Positions 1 to 6,013 of a DNA stretch of 12,162 nt are shown in pieces. The position numbers and the translations under genes are program-made. Numbering within the stretch: the stretch's first letter is position 1; each line of letters opens with the position of its first letter. The notes under the pieces are model-generated. The model made no database searches. It was not told the DNA's origin and was given only the letters and a program-made list of their open reading frames with translations. Source of the DNA: Paracoccaceae bacterium (GTDB lineage: Bacteria; Pseudomonadota; Alphaproteobacteria; Rhodobacterales; Rhodobacteraceae); the NCBI GenBank assembly GCA_003535335.1, contig DOHJ01000017.1, positions 1 to 12,162 on the forward strand. The letters are read 5' to 3'.

Positions 1-22
1 CCATGAAAAGCCGCCGTGCAAG

Positions 23-38
23 ATGTATAAGAATACAT
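23..38. repeat. Short AT-rich inverted repeat upstream of the pcm remnant
   Basis: ATGTAT (23-28) and ATACAT (33-38) form a 6-bp inverted repeat around a 4-base spacer, and ATGTAT recurs at 51-56. The stretch 1-80 is AT-rich, has no credible coding sequence, and sits where the promoter of the ancestral pcm-tolC unit would lie. An operator or promoter role is only a guess. Short AT-rich palindromes occur by chance. Confidence 0.2.
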
Positions 39-80
39 TCACTAATTAATATGTATTGCCGACCGCTGTAATTTATGGCA

Positions 81-371
81 ATGTGGTTTAACCAACTAAA
101 CAGATAGGTTCACCTAATGATAGATAACCAAGTGGGACCATCCGATGTCACCAAGTTCTCGGTTATTGCCGCACTGCGGGAAGTGCCGCATGAAAGCCAT
201 TCAGCCAAAAACAACCGCCAACAAGCCTATGCAGCCGACGAACTGGTTTTGGGGCTGGAATGCCGGCGACCTTATTCCACTGCCCACATTGAAACGCTCG
301 CCGAATCTGTTGTTGGGGTTAAGAAAATGCCGAAATGGCGCAGCGCAAAGATTTTTAAATGGGGAAAAGAA
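81..371 (+). pseudogene. pcm: Decayed N-terminal remnant of protein-L-isoaspartate O-methyltransferase
   Basis: From ATG 117 the translation begins MIDNQVGPSDVTKFSVIAAL, continues through REVPHES and reaches QQAYAADELVLG. This matches the characteristic start of alphaproteobacterial Pcm (M-V-D-x-Q-V-R-P-S-D-V-T-K-F, then V-P-R-E, then A-Y). An in-frame ATG at 81 gives eight residues and then a TAG at 105-107, so the original start may have been cut off by a nonsense mutation. Only about 45-70 of the usual roughly 215 residues remain. The SAM-binding glycine motif and the whole Rossmann core are missing. The later piece (LAESVVGVKK... to residue 85) has no clear counterpart; it might be a scrap of the Pcm C-terminus left by an internal deletion. 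No stop separates the remnant from tolC, so translation from 117 would give a 541-residue chimera. In Rhodobacterales pcm normally sits directly upstream of tolC, which supports the assignment. Enzyme activity is impossible. Confidence 0.65.
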
Positions 372-1742
372 ATGAGCTATCGTGTAAAACCAATAATCGC
401 AGCGGCTTTTGCGGCCATTATTTTGACGGTGACGGCCCCTGTGGCGCAATCGGAAACCTTGGCCGACACGCTGATCAAGGCCTATAAACATTCGGGTCTG
501 CTGGAACAAAACCGCGCCCTGTTGCGGGCCGCTGACGAAAATGTCGCCCAAGCCGTGGCCACATTGCGGCCGGTTATAAATTATTACGTAAAAGCCCAAA
601 ACGCCAATTTCCGCGATCGCAACGGCGATTACCTGACCGCGAACGCCGGCTTGCAAGCCAGCTTGCTTTTGATGGATGGTGGCGGATCCAAGCTGGCAAT
701 CGACGGGGCCAAAGAAACGGTTTTGGCCACGCGTCAAGGGCTGATCAATGTGGAGCAATCGGTGCTGTTGCGCGCGGTTTCTGCCTATATGAATGTGCGT
801 CGTGATAATGAATTTGTCGCATTGCGCCACAACAACGTGCGTGTGATCACCCAACAGTTTCGCGCAGCAAAAGACCGTTTGGAGGTTGGCGAAGTCACCC
901 GCACGGATGTTTCACTGGCCGAATCCCGTTTGGCATTGGCACGGGCAAATCTGGCCGCAGCCCAAGGTAATCTGGCGCGTTCACGCGAAGAATACCGTGC
1001 CGCTGTCGGGCACTATCCAAAAGCATTACGCGGTGCCCCCAAAGCTCCGGCAACGGCCAAATCGCTTGATGCTGCACGGGCCATTGCATATCGGTCGCAT
1101 CCGATGATGAAAAAAATCCAGCATGATATTGCCGCCGCAGAAATCGCTGTGTTGCGGGCCAACGCCTCGATGAAACCAACCCTGAGCCTCAAGGGAGGCC
1201 TTGATTTCAATCAGGCTGGTAATGAAAACGCATCAATCGGGCTGGAACTGGGCGGACCGATCTATCACGGTGGCAAGCTCAGCTCGCTTTACCGCCAGTC
1301 AATTGCAAGGCGTGATGCCGCCCGCGCGGGCCTGCACATTACCCGTCACGATATTGCCCAAGGTGTTGGCAATGCCTGGGCCGGTCTTGCTGTTTCCCGG
1401 GCCACTCTTGAGGCCAGCACTCGTCAAATCCGCGCCGCCCGCGTTGCCTTTAACGGTGTAAAAGAAGAAGCAACCCTTGGCGCGCGCACCACGCTGGATG
1501 TGCTGAATGCCGAACAGGAATTACTGAATGCCAAAGCCAACCGCATTTCCGCGATCACAGATCAGTATATCGCAACATATTCGCTGCTATCGGCAATGGG
1601 TTTGTTAACGGTTGATCATCTAAAACTGGGCATCCGCACTTATGATCCTGCCGCCTACTACAACGCTGTGCGCAATGCCCCGGCTGACAGCACCCAAGGC
1701 AAGCGTTTAGACCGTGTTTTGCGGGCTCTTGGCAAAAAATAA
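372..1742 (+). CDS. tolC: TolC-family outer-membrane efflux channel
   Basis: This is the outer-membrane exit duct for type I secretion and tripartite drug-efflux systems; it forms a trimeric beta-barrel with a long periplasmic alpha-helical tunnel. I chose ATG 372 over the longer frame from 117 for three reasons: a purine-rich GGGGAAAAG lies just upstream, the protein then starts with a clean signal peptide (MSYRVKPIIAAAFAAIILTV, cleavage probably after APVAQS), and the resulting 456 residues fit the family. The mature part shows two OEP repeats, each with long alanine-, glutamine- and arginine-rich helices and a short strand segment: roughly residues 30-215, including the strand-like INYYVKAQNANFRDRNG and NAGLQASLLLMDGG, and 230-430, with PTLSLKGGLDFNQAGNENASIGLELGGPIYHGG. 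TLDVLNAEQELLNAKAN near the C-terminus is the typical second-repeat coiled-coil signature. The cognate transporter is not in the window. popZ follows 99 bp downstream. An alternative start at ATG 327 would bury the signal peptide. Confidence 0.9.
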   Translation: MSYRVKPIIAAAFAAIILTVTAPVAQSETLADTLIKAYKHSGLLEQNRALLRAADENVAQAVATLRPVINYYVKAQNANFRDRNGDYLTANAGLQASLLLMDGGGSKLAIDGAKETVLATRQGLINVEQSVLLRAVSAYMNVRRDNEFVALRHNNVRVITQQFRAAKDRLEVGEVTRTDVSLAESRLALARANLAAAQGNLARSREEYRAAVGHYPKALRGAPKAPATAKSLDAARAIAYRSHPMMKKIQHDIAAAEIAVLRANASMKPTLSLKGGLDFNQAGNENASIGLELGGPIYHGGKLSSLYRQSIARRDAARAGLHITRHDIAQGVGNAWAGLAVSRATLEASTRQIRAARVAFNGVKEEATLGARTTLDVLNAEQELLNAKANRISAITDQYIATYSLLSAMGLLTVDHLKLGIRTYDPAAYYNAVRNAPADSTQGKRLDRVLRALGKK

Positions 1743-1841
1743 CCTGTGAACAATAAAATGATAAAGATAGAATTGTTGCTTTCTATTGTGCGATGCTATG
1801 CATGACGTTATTATCACGCTGAGGTAAAATCGGGAATCTAC

Positions 1842-2723
1842 ATGTCTGAACCAGTATCCAATGCGGAAATCGAGGATGTTTTGTCGTCCATTCGGCGGCT
1901 TGTCTCTGGCGAGGTTGACGCTAAAAATGACGCGAGTGCTAGCGCCGAACAGGCCAAAGAACCCGTTGCCAAGCTGATTTTGACGGCTGATTTTCGGGTA
2001 CGTGACGCCGATGGAACCCCTTCTGATCCGGCGCTGGAACTGGCTGGCGTGACGCAAGAAGAACCAACCGAATCAGAAAACGAATCTGGTGAGTTGGAAG
2101 GCGCGTCAGGCGAGGAGAATATTCAGGATGCGGTCGAAGAATTGCTGGAAGCCGAACTGACAAGCCCCGAACCGGCCCACGCGGAAGACGACGTTCATAT
2201 CGAACCAGATCAAAAGCCCGATTTTGAGCCCAATGCTGAACACGATATCAAACCGGGTGGTGAAACACTTGATAACCTAGAGACATCTGCTCAAACAGAT
2301 CCGGAACCCGGGATTTCAAGCCATATTAATCTGGAAAGCACAATTGCCGATTTGGAAAGCGCCGTCGCGGCCCAAGCCGGCGAATGGGAGCCGGATGGCA
2401 GCAGTTTTGAAGAAGATCCCGACGCGGAAGAACCCATGACAAAGCCAATGCAGAACTGGATCGAGGGCACGGCACAGGAACTGGAACCCGATGCCGCAGA
2501 GGCTGTCGACGCTGTGGTGGATGACACAGATCAAACCGACGAGGATGCCGATCTGTTTGGCGAGGAAGAATCCGTTATTGACGAGGAAACCTTGCGTGAT
2601 ATGGTCAGCGAGATCGTTCGCCAGGAATTGCAGGGCGCATTGGGCGAACGGATTACACGTAACGTGCGCAAACTGGTGCGGCGTGAAATAAACCGCGTTC
2701 TGGCGGCTCGGGATTTTGAATAG
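1842..2723 (+). CDS. popZ: PopZ-like polar organising protein (DUF2497 type)
   Basis: PopZ proteins polymerise at the cell pole and tether chromosome-partition and signalling proteins. Two conserved ends flank a disordered middle. The N-terminal helix (residues 1-24, MSEPVSNAEIEDVLSSIRRL followed by VSGE) matches the PopZ partner-binding helix pattern M-E-E-I-L-A-S-I-R-R-I-I-S. The C-terminal roughly 48 residues (from IDEETLRDMVSEIVRQELQG to the end) form the helical oligomerisation region with the L-V-R-R-E-I pattern. Between them, residues about 60-245 are rich in Glu, Asp, Pro and Ala, as in the acidic PED linker of PopZ, though longer than the Caulobacter one (whole protein 293 aa). PVAKLILTADFRV around residue 41 resembles a short motif I associate with Rhodobacterales versions. 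The neighbour tolC is typical for the order; the usual downstream valS is missing. A 10-bp direct repeat straddles the stop codon. The family call is good; polar function in this organism is inferred. Confidence 0.8.
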   Translation: MSEPVSNAEIEDVLSSIRRLVSGEVDAKNDASASAEQAKEPVAKLILTADFRVRDADGTPSDPALELAGVTQEEPTESENESGELEGASGEENIQDAVEELLEAELTSPEPAHAEDDVHIEPDQKPDFEPNAEHDIKPGGETLDNLETSAQTDPEPGISSHINLESTIADLESAVAAQAGEWEPDGSSFEEDPDAEEPMTKPMQNWIEGTAQELEPDAAEAVDAVVDDTDQTDEDADLFGEEESVIDEETLRDMVSEIVRQELQGALGERITRNVRKLVRREINRVLAARDFE

Positions 2724-2746
2724 AGCCAAATCTGGCGATTTTGAAT
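2712..2746 (+). repeat. 10-bp direct repeat straddling the popZ stop
   Basis: GATTTTGAAT occurs at 2712-2721 (the last codons of popZ) and again at 2737-2746, 25 bp apart. Just beyond, TTTGCCGGT (2746-2754) and ACCGGCAAA (2793-2801) form a 9-bp inverted repeat with a 38-base loop. They lie at the border between popZ and the decayed region behind it, so they could mark a small duplication or a rearrangement end. The inverted repeat has no T-run and does not look like an intrinsic terminator. Confidence 0.35.
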
Positions 2747-2879
2747 TTGCCGGTTTGTCGCGGCGCATTTCAGTACAAAGCTCGGGTTCCAGACCGGCAA
2801 AACTGAAACAATTCGTAATTTCATTAGCCATATGGCAATCGCGTGTGGCGTTGAAGGGAAATGCAGCATGCAACTCTTT

Positions 2880-3224
2880 GGAAAATGGCTCGGCCGTTTT
2901 ATAACACTCGGGGTTATCATCCTGATCGGGCATTTCGCTATGGCATCTTTGCATCAATGACACGATCCGGGCCAGCATTTCGGGGGTCTGCACGTCAGGC
3001 GCATCCAGCGTTTTGCTTTTGATGAAATCCACCACAGCCAACCCGTCTTCGACATATAAAACCGCGGGCGAAATGCCGTCGGCATGGGCGGCGCGACTGG
3101 CGGCCAGCTCGTTATACTAATGCTCGGGCAAATCCTCGCCAAAACGCACAACAGCTGTGCCGCGATTATCGGTGACGGTGAAATTAAGATTTGTGCGCCC
3201 GCCCCCGAGCGGATTTACCTCGAT
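2880..3224 (-). pseudogene. Broken choline-kinase / aminoglycoside-phosphotransferase-like gene
   Basis: Read on the minus strand from about 3224, the translation shows EVNPLGGGRTNLNFTV, then VRFGEDLPEH, then a TAG stop (bases 3117-3119), then YNELAASRAAHADGISPAVL and LARIVSLMQRCHSEMP. This is the N-lobe order of the choline/ethanolamine kinase and APH family: glycine-rich nucleotide loop with T-N-x-N-F, the V-V-R-F-G strand, the E-x-x-A-x-x-A-A-x-G-I-x-P segment, the hinge, and the L-x-R-x-H helix. A second stop (TAA, 3225-3227) precedes the glycine loop, so the start is lost. The catalytic H-N-D-x-x-x-x-N loop and the D-x-E metal site are absent. A segment near 2780-2830 (MANEITNCFSFAGLEPE) faintly recalls the family's D-x-A-N-x-x-x-N helix, which would mean a large internal deletion, but this is uncertain. 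The reading frame stays open into popZ on the opposite strand; that part is only a shadow of popZ. A functional kinase is ruled out. Confidence 0.65.
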
Positions 3225-3243
3225 TTAACCCTGCCAAATTGAC

Positions 3244-3261
3244 AAAGCGTAAATACGCTTT
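3244..3261. repeat. Perfect 18-bp palindrome in the non-coding stretch before cysG
   Basis: AAAGCGTAAATACGCTTT consists of an 8-bp arm, two central bases and the exact complementary arm. It sits about 20 bp upstream of the broken kinase gene and about 170 bp upstream of cysG. A near-symmetrical site of this size suits a dimeric repressor such as a TetR, GntR or LacI type, but no regulator gene is nearby to pair it with. There is no T-run, so it does not look like an intrinsic terminator. The rest of 3262-3372 is AT-rich and shows no gene. Confidence 0.4.
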
Positions 3262-3372
3262 AGCGCGTGCCCATTTTTCATTTAGACCCCTTCAGTGTGA
3301 ATACCTGCCTTAGGTTTACACAGATTTATCAGCCAAGATCGTAAAAAATTCAATTATTAAATCAGGTTATAA

Positions 3373-3401
3373 TTGACACAAGATTTTTAGCGACAGATAA
3401 A
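3373..3401 (+). promoter_or_regulatory. Predicted sigma70-like promoter for cysG
   Basis: A perfect -35 hexamer TTGACA (3373-3378) is followed after 17 bp by GATAAA (3396-3401), which matches four of six positions of TATAAT. Transcription would begin about 20-25 bases before the cysG ATG at 3431, giving a short leader. No TTGAT-N4-ATCAA FNR/Dnr box is visible in 3241-3430. The ribosome-binding site is weak (only GAAAG about 12 bases upstream of the ATG). Confidence 0.45.
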
Positions 3402-3430
3402 ATATAACAAGTAATGAAAGCAGATTCAAC

Positions 3431-4864
3431 ATGACCCTCCTTCCGATATTTTTGGACCTGACGGGAAAAACCGTTGTGGTTGACGGCGGTACAATCGTGG
3501 CGGCGCGCCGCACAAAACAGGCATTGTCAGCAGGCGCAGAGGTTCATGTCTACGACAGCAACCTTTGCGATGATTTTAAACCGCTTTTGGAGAATAAAAA
3601 CCTGAAGGTGCACACGCGCCCGATCAACATTGATGACATTCAGGGCGCGTTTATTGCCTATGGTACCTCGAATAATCCGCAGCGAAACCAGACCCTGCAC
3701 CAAGGCGCGAAAATGGCCGGCGCATTGGCCAGCGTGGATGGAGCCACCAAATATAGCGATTTCATTTCACCCTCTGTGGTGGACCGCGCCCCGCTGGTGA
3801 TTGCAATCAGTTCAGGCGGCACCTCGCCGATTATCGCCCGCATCCTGCGCGCCCGGCTTGAGGCTCTGCTACCGCCCGCCTACGGGCGCATGGCCGAATT
3901 TATGGGCCGGTTTCGTGACAAGGTTTCACACACCATCCAAGGCATCGACAAAAGGCGCAGGTTTTGGGAGAATATGATCGACGGGCCAGTTGGCGACAGT
4001 TTTCTGTCTGGCGATGCCGAAGCGGCCGAAAAACAGCTGGAAACGGCGCTGGAAAATTCTGACAAAACCCCCGATATGGGCGAAGTATTTCTGGTCGGTG
4101 CCGGCCCGGGTGATCCCGATTTATTAACCTTTCGGGCCTTGCGCCTGATGCAGCGGGCCGATGTGGTGCTGTATGACCGGCTGGTTGGCGATGGCATTAT
4201 GGAGCTGGTTCGCCGCGATGCAACACGCATTTATGTTGGCAAACGCCCCGACCACCACACCATGTTTCAAGGTGATATCAGCGCGCTAATGGTCAAACTG
4301 GCCAGTGAAGGAAAACGCGTGCTGCGCCTAAAGGGGGGGGATCCGTTTATCTTTGGGCGCGGTGGCGAAGAGATTGAAAAACTGGCCCGGCACCGGATCC
4401 CGTTTCAGGTGGTGCCGGGCATTACCGCGGCGATTGCCTGTTCGGCCTATGCCGGCATTCCGCTAACCCATCGCGACCACGCGCAATCGTGCATATTCAT
4501 CACCGCGCACGGCAAAGACGGGGTGCTTGATCTGGACTGGGGGGTGCTGGCCCGACCAAACCAGACGGTTGCGGTTTATATGGGGCTGGCGTCTTTGAAC
4601 CTGTTGACCACCGGACTGGCAGCGCACGGCATTTCGGGGGCCACACCGGCCGCTATCATTGATAACGCCACACGTCCCAATCAAAGGATCGTCACAGGCA
4701 CCATCGCCAACATCCGCCACAAGGCCGAGGCGGAAAATTTCACCGGACCGTCAATCATTATCATCGGCTCCGTGGTGACGTTGCGTGATCAGCTGGGTTG
4801 GTATAGCGACCATCAGGATGGGAAATTCACGATGAGCCTATCTGCCAAAATAAACATACAATAA
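3431..4864 (+). CDS. cysG: Siroheme synthase (uroporphyrinogen-III methyltransferase / precorrin-2 dehydrogenase / ferrochelatase)
   Basis: This trifunctional cytoplasmic enzyme converts uroporphyrinogen III to siroheme. The first 210 residues are the CysG-B dehydrogenase/ferrochelatase half: an NAD-binding loop (VVVDGGTIVAARRTKQAL, residues 15-32), Asp103 at the place of the catalytic Asp104 of the enterobacterial enzyme, and SSGGTSP (128-133) with the serine that is phosphorylated in Salmonella. Residues 217-460 are the SAM-dependent methyltransferase half: VGAGPGDPDLLT (222-233), YDRLV with Asp249, GKR with Lys271, GGDPFIFGRGGEE (302-314), VVPGITAA (327-334), GIPLTHRD (342-349) and YMGL with Met384. 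Asp249, Lys271 and Met384 match the known active-site residues. Full length is 477 aa, with a slightly extended tail (FTMSLSAKINIQ). Siroheme serves sulfite and assimilatory nitrite reductases, and its intermediates feed heme d1; the nnr genes downstream fit the nitrogen-oxide theme. The stop directly abuts the stop of the convergent gene. Confidence 0.95.
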   Translation: MTLLPIFLDLTGKTVVVDGGTIVAARRTKQALSAGAEVHVYDSNLCDDFKPLLENKNLKVHTRPINIDDIQGAFIAYGTSNNPQRNQTLHQGAKMAGALASVDGATKYSDFISPSVVDRAPLVIAISSGGTSPIIARILRARLEALLPPAYGRMAEFMGRFRDKVSHTIQGIDKRRRFWENMIDGPVGDSFLSGDAEAAEKQLETALENSDKTPDMGEVFLVGAGPGDPDLLTFRALRLMQRADVVLYDRLVGDGIMELVRRDATRIYVGKRPDHHTMFQGDISALMVKLASEGKRVLRLKGGDPFIFGRGGEEIEKLARHRIPFQVVPGITAAIACSAYAGIPLTHRDHAQSCIFITAHGKDGVLDLDWGVLARPNQTVAVYMGLASLNLLTTGLAAHGISGATPAAIIDNATRPNQRIVTGTIANIRHKAEAENFTGPSIIIIGSVVTLRDQLGWYSDHQDGKFTMSLSAKINIQ

Positions 4865-5794
4865 TCATTTAATATCATCAACGTACGGGCTTATATTATT
4901 GTAACGCATCAATGCATCCAGCATCTGTTTTTGTCGGGTCAAATGCCCGTGTTGTGCTTCGATATTATAATAGGTGCCCAGCCCGTTCAGCACCACAAAA
5001 TTAGAAAAAGAGCAGTCATTTTTCCGGGGAATTATGCGCTCGTAAATCACATTTATTCCGGATTTTCGAAAATAATCAGCCGCTTTGGAAGCTGTTTTAT
5101 TTTCAAACAAATACTGCTGGCCTGCCAGTAAAATTGCATCATCGGGATCATCAATCATTGGCAATAACATTCCATAGATCAACGATGTTCTGCGCGCCAA
5201 CCGAACCCCGCCACGATTGCCCCCCAAATAGTAACCATCGGCATTATTATGCAGTGTTAAAAAAAACCCTGCGTCCCTGCCCTGCAAATCCAGCAACAAT
5301 TCGGTAAAACCAGCCGCAGGTTTTTCACGCATCAAACCACAGCTTGAGGTTTGCTCGGCCGTCATGCCGAAATTGCGATTTGGATCTTGTACTTGCTGTA
5401 ATTTTCTATGCTCGCCGCTTTCAACGGCCACCAGTTTTCCGCCATATTTTCGCACCCCGTACAAAGCGGCATCAAAGGCGGTATTTTCATTATCGTGCAG
5501 CAAAAAAATAGTTGGCCCCGATTTATGCGCCTTATTGCTGATTATTGTGAACGTCCACGTCAAACCATTTTCCGACAAAACCCGGCGCGACAGACACAAA
5601 TCAGCCGCTTGCCGAAGCAAACGTGCATTTCGCTGTACATCGTTGTCTTGAAAACTGTTGAGCCTTTCGCAACCGTCCCTGATCCGTACCGCCCGCCCAT
5701 CGCGAATATTCGGAACAGTATCCGCTAATAACAGACCAAAAACAGGCCACATTAAAATGAATGACAATATTTCAATTTTAAAACGACAAACCAC
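4865..5794 (-). CDS. Exported AspA/AstE-like zinc hydrolase (M14 superfamily), substrate unknown
   Basis: The protein carries the metal and active-site signature of the aspartoacylase/succinylglutamate-desuccinylase branch of zinc carboxypeptidases. HDNE (residues 100-103 from the GTG start) fits the HxxE zinc motif, DPNRNF (137-142) matches the substrate-binding N-R-x-F, LTLHNNADG (180-188) supplies the third zinc histidine in the family's L-H-N context, and NIEAQHGH (278-285) carries the probable catalytic glutamate. I prefer GTG 5794 as start: GAAGG lies 7 bases upstream and translation then begins with a basic-hydrophobic export signal (CRFKIEILSFILMWPVFGLLLA). A longer frame from ATG 5860 adds 22 residues in front of that signal. 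A periplasmic or membrane-tethered protein of about 309 residues is likely. The true substrate (acyl-amino acid, peptide or cell-wall amide) cannot be read from the sequence. It is tail-to-tail with cysG with no gap and is divergent from hutW, 219 bp away. AT-rich codons are more frequent than in its neighbours, which may hint at separate acquisition. Confidence 0.65.
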   Translation of the reverse strand: MVCRFKIEILSFILMWPVFGLLLADTVPNIRDGRAVRIRDGCERLNSFQDNDVQRNARLLRQAADLCLSRRVLSENGLTWTFTIISNKAHKSGPTIFLLHDNENTAFDAALYGVRKYGGKLVAVESGEHRKLQQVQDPNRNFGMTAEQTSSCGLMREKPAAGFTELLLDLQGRDAGFFLTLHNNADGYYLGGNRGGVRLARRTSLIYGMLLPMIDDPDDAILLAGQQYLFENKTASKAADYFRKSGINVIYERIIPRKNDCSFSNFVVLNGLGTYYNIEAQHGHLTRQKQMLDALMRYNNISPYVDDIK

Positions 5795-5906
5795 GGCTCT
5801 ACCTTCAAGCTGAATACAAACCGGTCTATTTTGCACTCTAGACATCCAAGATATACGCATTTTACAAAATCGGAACCCGTATTGCCATCATGAGCCGGTT
5901 TCAACC

Positions 5907-5935
5907 TTGAAAACAAGCCCGTTTTGCAGGATAAA
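5907..5935 (+). promoter_or_regulatory. Predicted sigma70-like promoter for the hut operon
   Basis: TTGAAA (5907-5912) and GATAAA (5930-5935) are spaced by 17 bp, the same arrangement and same -10 hexamer as in front of cysG. It would place transcription about 70 bases before the preferred hutW start at 6014 and about 20 bases downstream of the TTG at 5924, which is another reason not to use that TTG. I find no clear Fur, Irr (TTTAGAA-type) or FNR operator around it. Confidence 0.35.
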
Positions 5936-6013
5936 AACAGCACCCAGCCCTTTGAAAATAATGAACCCCGGCAAGGCAGCAGATTTTTATCCAGTAGCAC
6001 AAGGATCCATTCG

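Noticed and set aside
201..854. Long minus-strand open frame opposite tolC
   Set aside because: It mirrors the codons of tolC and the pcm remnant, has no family resemblance and no ribosome-binding site; a strand shadow.
117..1742. A single 541-residue TolC starting at 117
   Set aside because: The first 85 residues are Pcm-like and would sit in front of a normal signal peptide; the start at 372 gives a standard TolC.
1767..1786. Terminator or operator hairpin between tolC and popZ (ATAGAA with TTCTAT)
   Set aside because: Six AT-rich pairs only, no T-run and no known operator match; likely chance.
2316..3041. A complete minus-strand gene covering popZ and the following gap
   Set aside because: Its first third is the kinase remnant, but the rest is the complement of popZ with no recognisable protein, and the kinase has upstream stops and no catalytic loop.
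3241..3430. FNR/Dnr box in front of cysG
   Set aside because: TTGACACAAG at 3373 only looks half like one; there is no TTGAT-N4-ATCAA symmetry. The same search ahead of hutW and nnrU found nothing.
1..3430. Insertion sequence or prophage scar causing the gene decay
   Set aside because: No transposase or integrase fragment, terminal inverted repeats or target duplications could be seen.
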